From positions 1-21,988 of the forward strand of contig JADGJL010000414.1 in assembly GCA_027600665.1 (NCBI GenBank): 21,988 nucleotides of DNA. Direction: 5' to 3'. This stretch comes from Irineochytrium annulatum. Its lineage: Eukaryota; Chytridiomycota; Chytridiomycetes; Chytridiales; Chytridiaceae. Below, in pieces: positions 20,358 to 21,988 of the stretch. Position 1 is the stretch's first letter; the number at the start of each line of letters is the position of its first letter. The notes below the pieces were generated by a model. The model worked only from the letters and a program-made list of their open reading frames with translations. It did not search any database and had not been told where the DNA came from. The translations under genes and the position numbers were made by a program.

Positions 20358-21493
20358 TCAACCCCTGAAGTTGTTCTTCATCTCCCTCAGCTTCCCCATG
20401 ACCGCCACTGGGTCCTGCTTCCCGACCTCGGTGGCCTTGACGACATCCTCGTTGTCGACCCTCATGAACGGGTTGAACTTTTTCTCGGCCCCGATGGTCG
20501 ACGGCACCGTGCAGTTCGTCGCCTGGGACCACGCCAGCTTCGCGGCCACGTCCGGGTTGTGGGGCTCGACACTGGCGGCGAACTTCAGGTTTGAGGTCGT
20601 GTACTCGTGGCCGCAGTCTATGAGCAGTTTTTTTCCACGTTAAACGCCCATTGATAGACGGTTCACCACGTAAAAAAGCAGGATAGAAACTCACAAACTT
20701 CCGTGTCGTCCGGAAGCGAGCCGAGGACCTTGTTGAGGGAGTTGTGCATCTGCTCCGGGGTGCCCTCGAAGAAACGGCCGCAGCCACCTACAAACAGGGT
20801 GTCGCCCGTAAACACGACCTTCTTCGACGACTCCGGGTCAGTGACATAGTACGATACAGATCCACTTAAAAAAAGAAATATTCAGTCGTCATAAATGGCT
20901 TAAAACAAGCCTCCTCTCCCTATCTCACTGTTATACCTGGTATGGCAGATCGTGTACATGGGCTCCACCTTCAACTTCCCAAGCTGGAACGACTTCCGAT
21001 CCTGCACCGGGTTCGTGAGCGCGCCGATGCGCTCGTCGCCGCCGTACACGATCGTCCCCGGAACCAGCTTCACAAAGTCCTCGTTGCCGCCGGCGTGATC
21101 CGCGTGGTGGTGAGTCTGTTTGCAAAACACGCGGCTGCATTAAAATACAAAAGCACTCTCCGTCGACCAAGAAGGCCTGGAGATACCAACGGTAAGGATG
21201 GAGGTGATCGTCCAACCCTCCTTCTTGGCGGCCTGGAGAAGCTTCTCGGGCTCGGCAGGGTCGACGGCCGCGCATTGCTTCGCGCCGGCATCTGGGCATT
21301 CGTGCCATTAGCCCATCGTGCACTCCAGCAATGGGCAGAGAGACTCACCAGTTAGGAGCAGGTAAGCGTAGTTGTCCGCGAGGACGGGGACGGGGACGAC
21401 GTGAATCATTCTGCGCTGGAATCGGGGCTGGAAGTGGACGGGTGACCAGGTGGGCAGCGATCGCGCGACTCGAGAGAATTGACACGCGAACAT
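20358..21493 (-). CDS. Glyoxalase II (hydroxyacylglutathione hydrolase), probable mitochondrial and cytosolic forms
   Basis: Five exons: 21493..21349, 21291..21191, 21115..20937, 20864..20695, 20617..20358, giving 284 residues. It is a metallo-beta-lactamase fold enzyme that hydrolyses S-D-lactoylglutathione to D-lactate and glutathione, the second step of methylglyoxal removal. Metal ligands are all visible: [10 protein letters not shown] (H84, H86, D88, H89), H-T-S-G (H140), T-G-D-T-L-F (D163) and C-G-H-E-Y-T (H202). Family positions for glutathione binding, including the final N-P-F-M-R segment, are also present. The first 28 residues are Arg-rich with no acidic residue, like a mitochondrial presequence. 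A second Met (M29) sits just before the conserved [10 protein letters not shown] start of the domain, so a cytosolic form is possible. Introns are 57, 75, 72 and 77 bp. The length matches the family. Confidence 0.95.
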
Positions 21494-21988
21494 GCCAATG
21501 CAGGAGGTTCGTTCAGGGTCTTTCTATATCCTTCTGTTCCGAGGAATATAAAAGTGAAGGAAAGTCCGTTGCTGAACGATATTTAGCTGTTTGCAATAAA
21601 AATATCAAAGTTGAGACCTCGTATTTGCAGTACGCTTTCGATGAAGATGACTTTCCTTCATTAGGCATTAGGCGGTCGTGAAGTCGGGAGTCGTTCTCCG
21701 TTCCTTGCAAGACTGCTCAACGATGCCCGTCACGAAAGGGCGTCAGTAAGACTAAGGGATTTTGCCCACTGCAGTGAGGAATAATGCGACGTACATTATC
21801 GTGTGCTCTGCTGTCCGTCGTAACGTGTAAGCAGCGAGGAAGATACCGGGAAAATCGCTGCCGCTTTTTCCGCCGCCGCTTTGGGCCAATTTGCTCGCAT
21901 TTTTTTTTTTATTTCTTTCTTGTTTTTCAAACAGTTTGCGAGAAGACGGTTCCCGCCACATCCCCTCTCGTCCCCTCCCCAACCCCCA
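21494..21988. other. Region upstream of glyoxalase II to the window end
   Basis: These 495 bp include the glyoxalase II promoter. A T-rich tract at about 21900-21930 is followed by a C/T-rich end on the plus strand, which could be the leader of a divergent gene beyond the window. No gene is supported. Confidence 0.45.

Overview
The window looks like nuclear DNA of a fungus. Seven protein genes can be built, six of them split by short introns (33-148 bp, most 50-90 bp) with GT...AG ends. The genes are closely packed on both strands, and the families present (an ABCC transporter without TMD0, a fungal PLAC8 protein, LDAH, glyoxalase II) fit a fungus. I cannot fix the clade; an early-diverging (chytrid-like) fungus is only a guess. 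No rRNA, tRNA, transposon, CRISPR array or bacterial operon was seen.

Layout. 1-2040 (+): 3' part or whole of a PH-domain protein with a long disordered tail full of R-R-x-S/T motifs. 2486-7053 and 7504-12365 (both -): two tandem, head-to-tail ABCC-type full ABC transporters with the same seven-exon structure. 12802-13813 (-): a lipid-droplet-associated hydrolase (LDAH) homologue. 14077-16077 (+): a large aldo/keto reductase-fold protein, divergent from LDAH across 260 bp. 16355-18463 (+): an intronless glycoside hydrolase of the GH31/GH36 type. 19004-19504 (-): a small PLAC8 cysteine-rich protein. 20358-21493 (-): glyoxalase II with a likely mitochondrial presequence. All splice sites were inferred by eye from frame continuity and family motifs.

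The genes do not form an obvious pathway or cluster. Two ABCC pumps and glyoxalase II could both belong to glutathione-linked detoxification (ABCC proteins often export glutathione conjugates; glyoxalase II hydrolyses S-lactoylglutathione), but this is inference from family knowledge.

I did not find a convincing new multi-gene system. The points most worth a second look are a probable gene-conversion tract confined to the second nucleotide-binding domain of the ABC pair, the loss of two catalytic-tetrad residues in the aldo/keto reductase-like protein together with a very short, donor-ambiguous intron, and the nine R-R-x-S/T motifs in the PH-domain protein.
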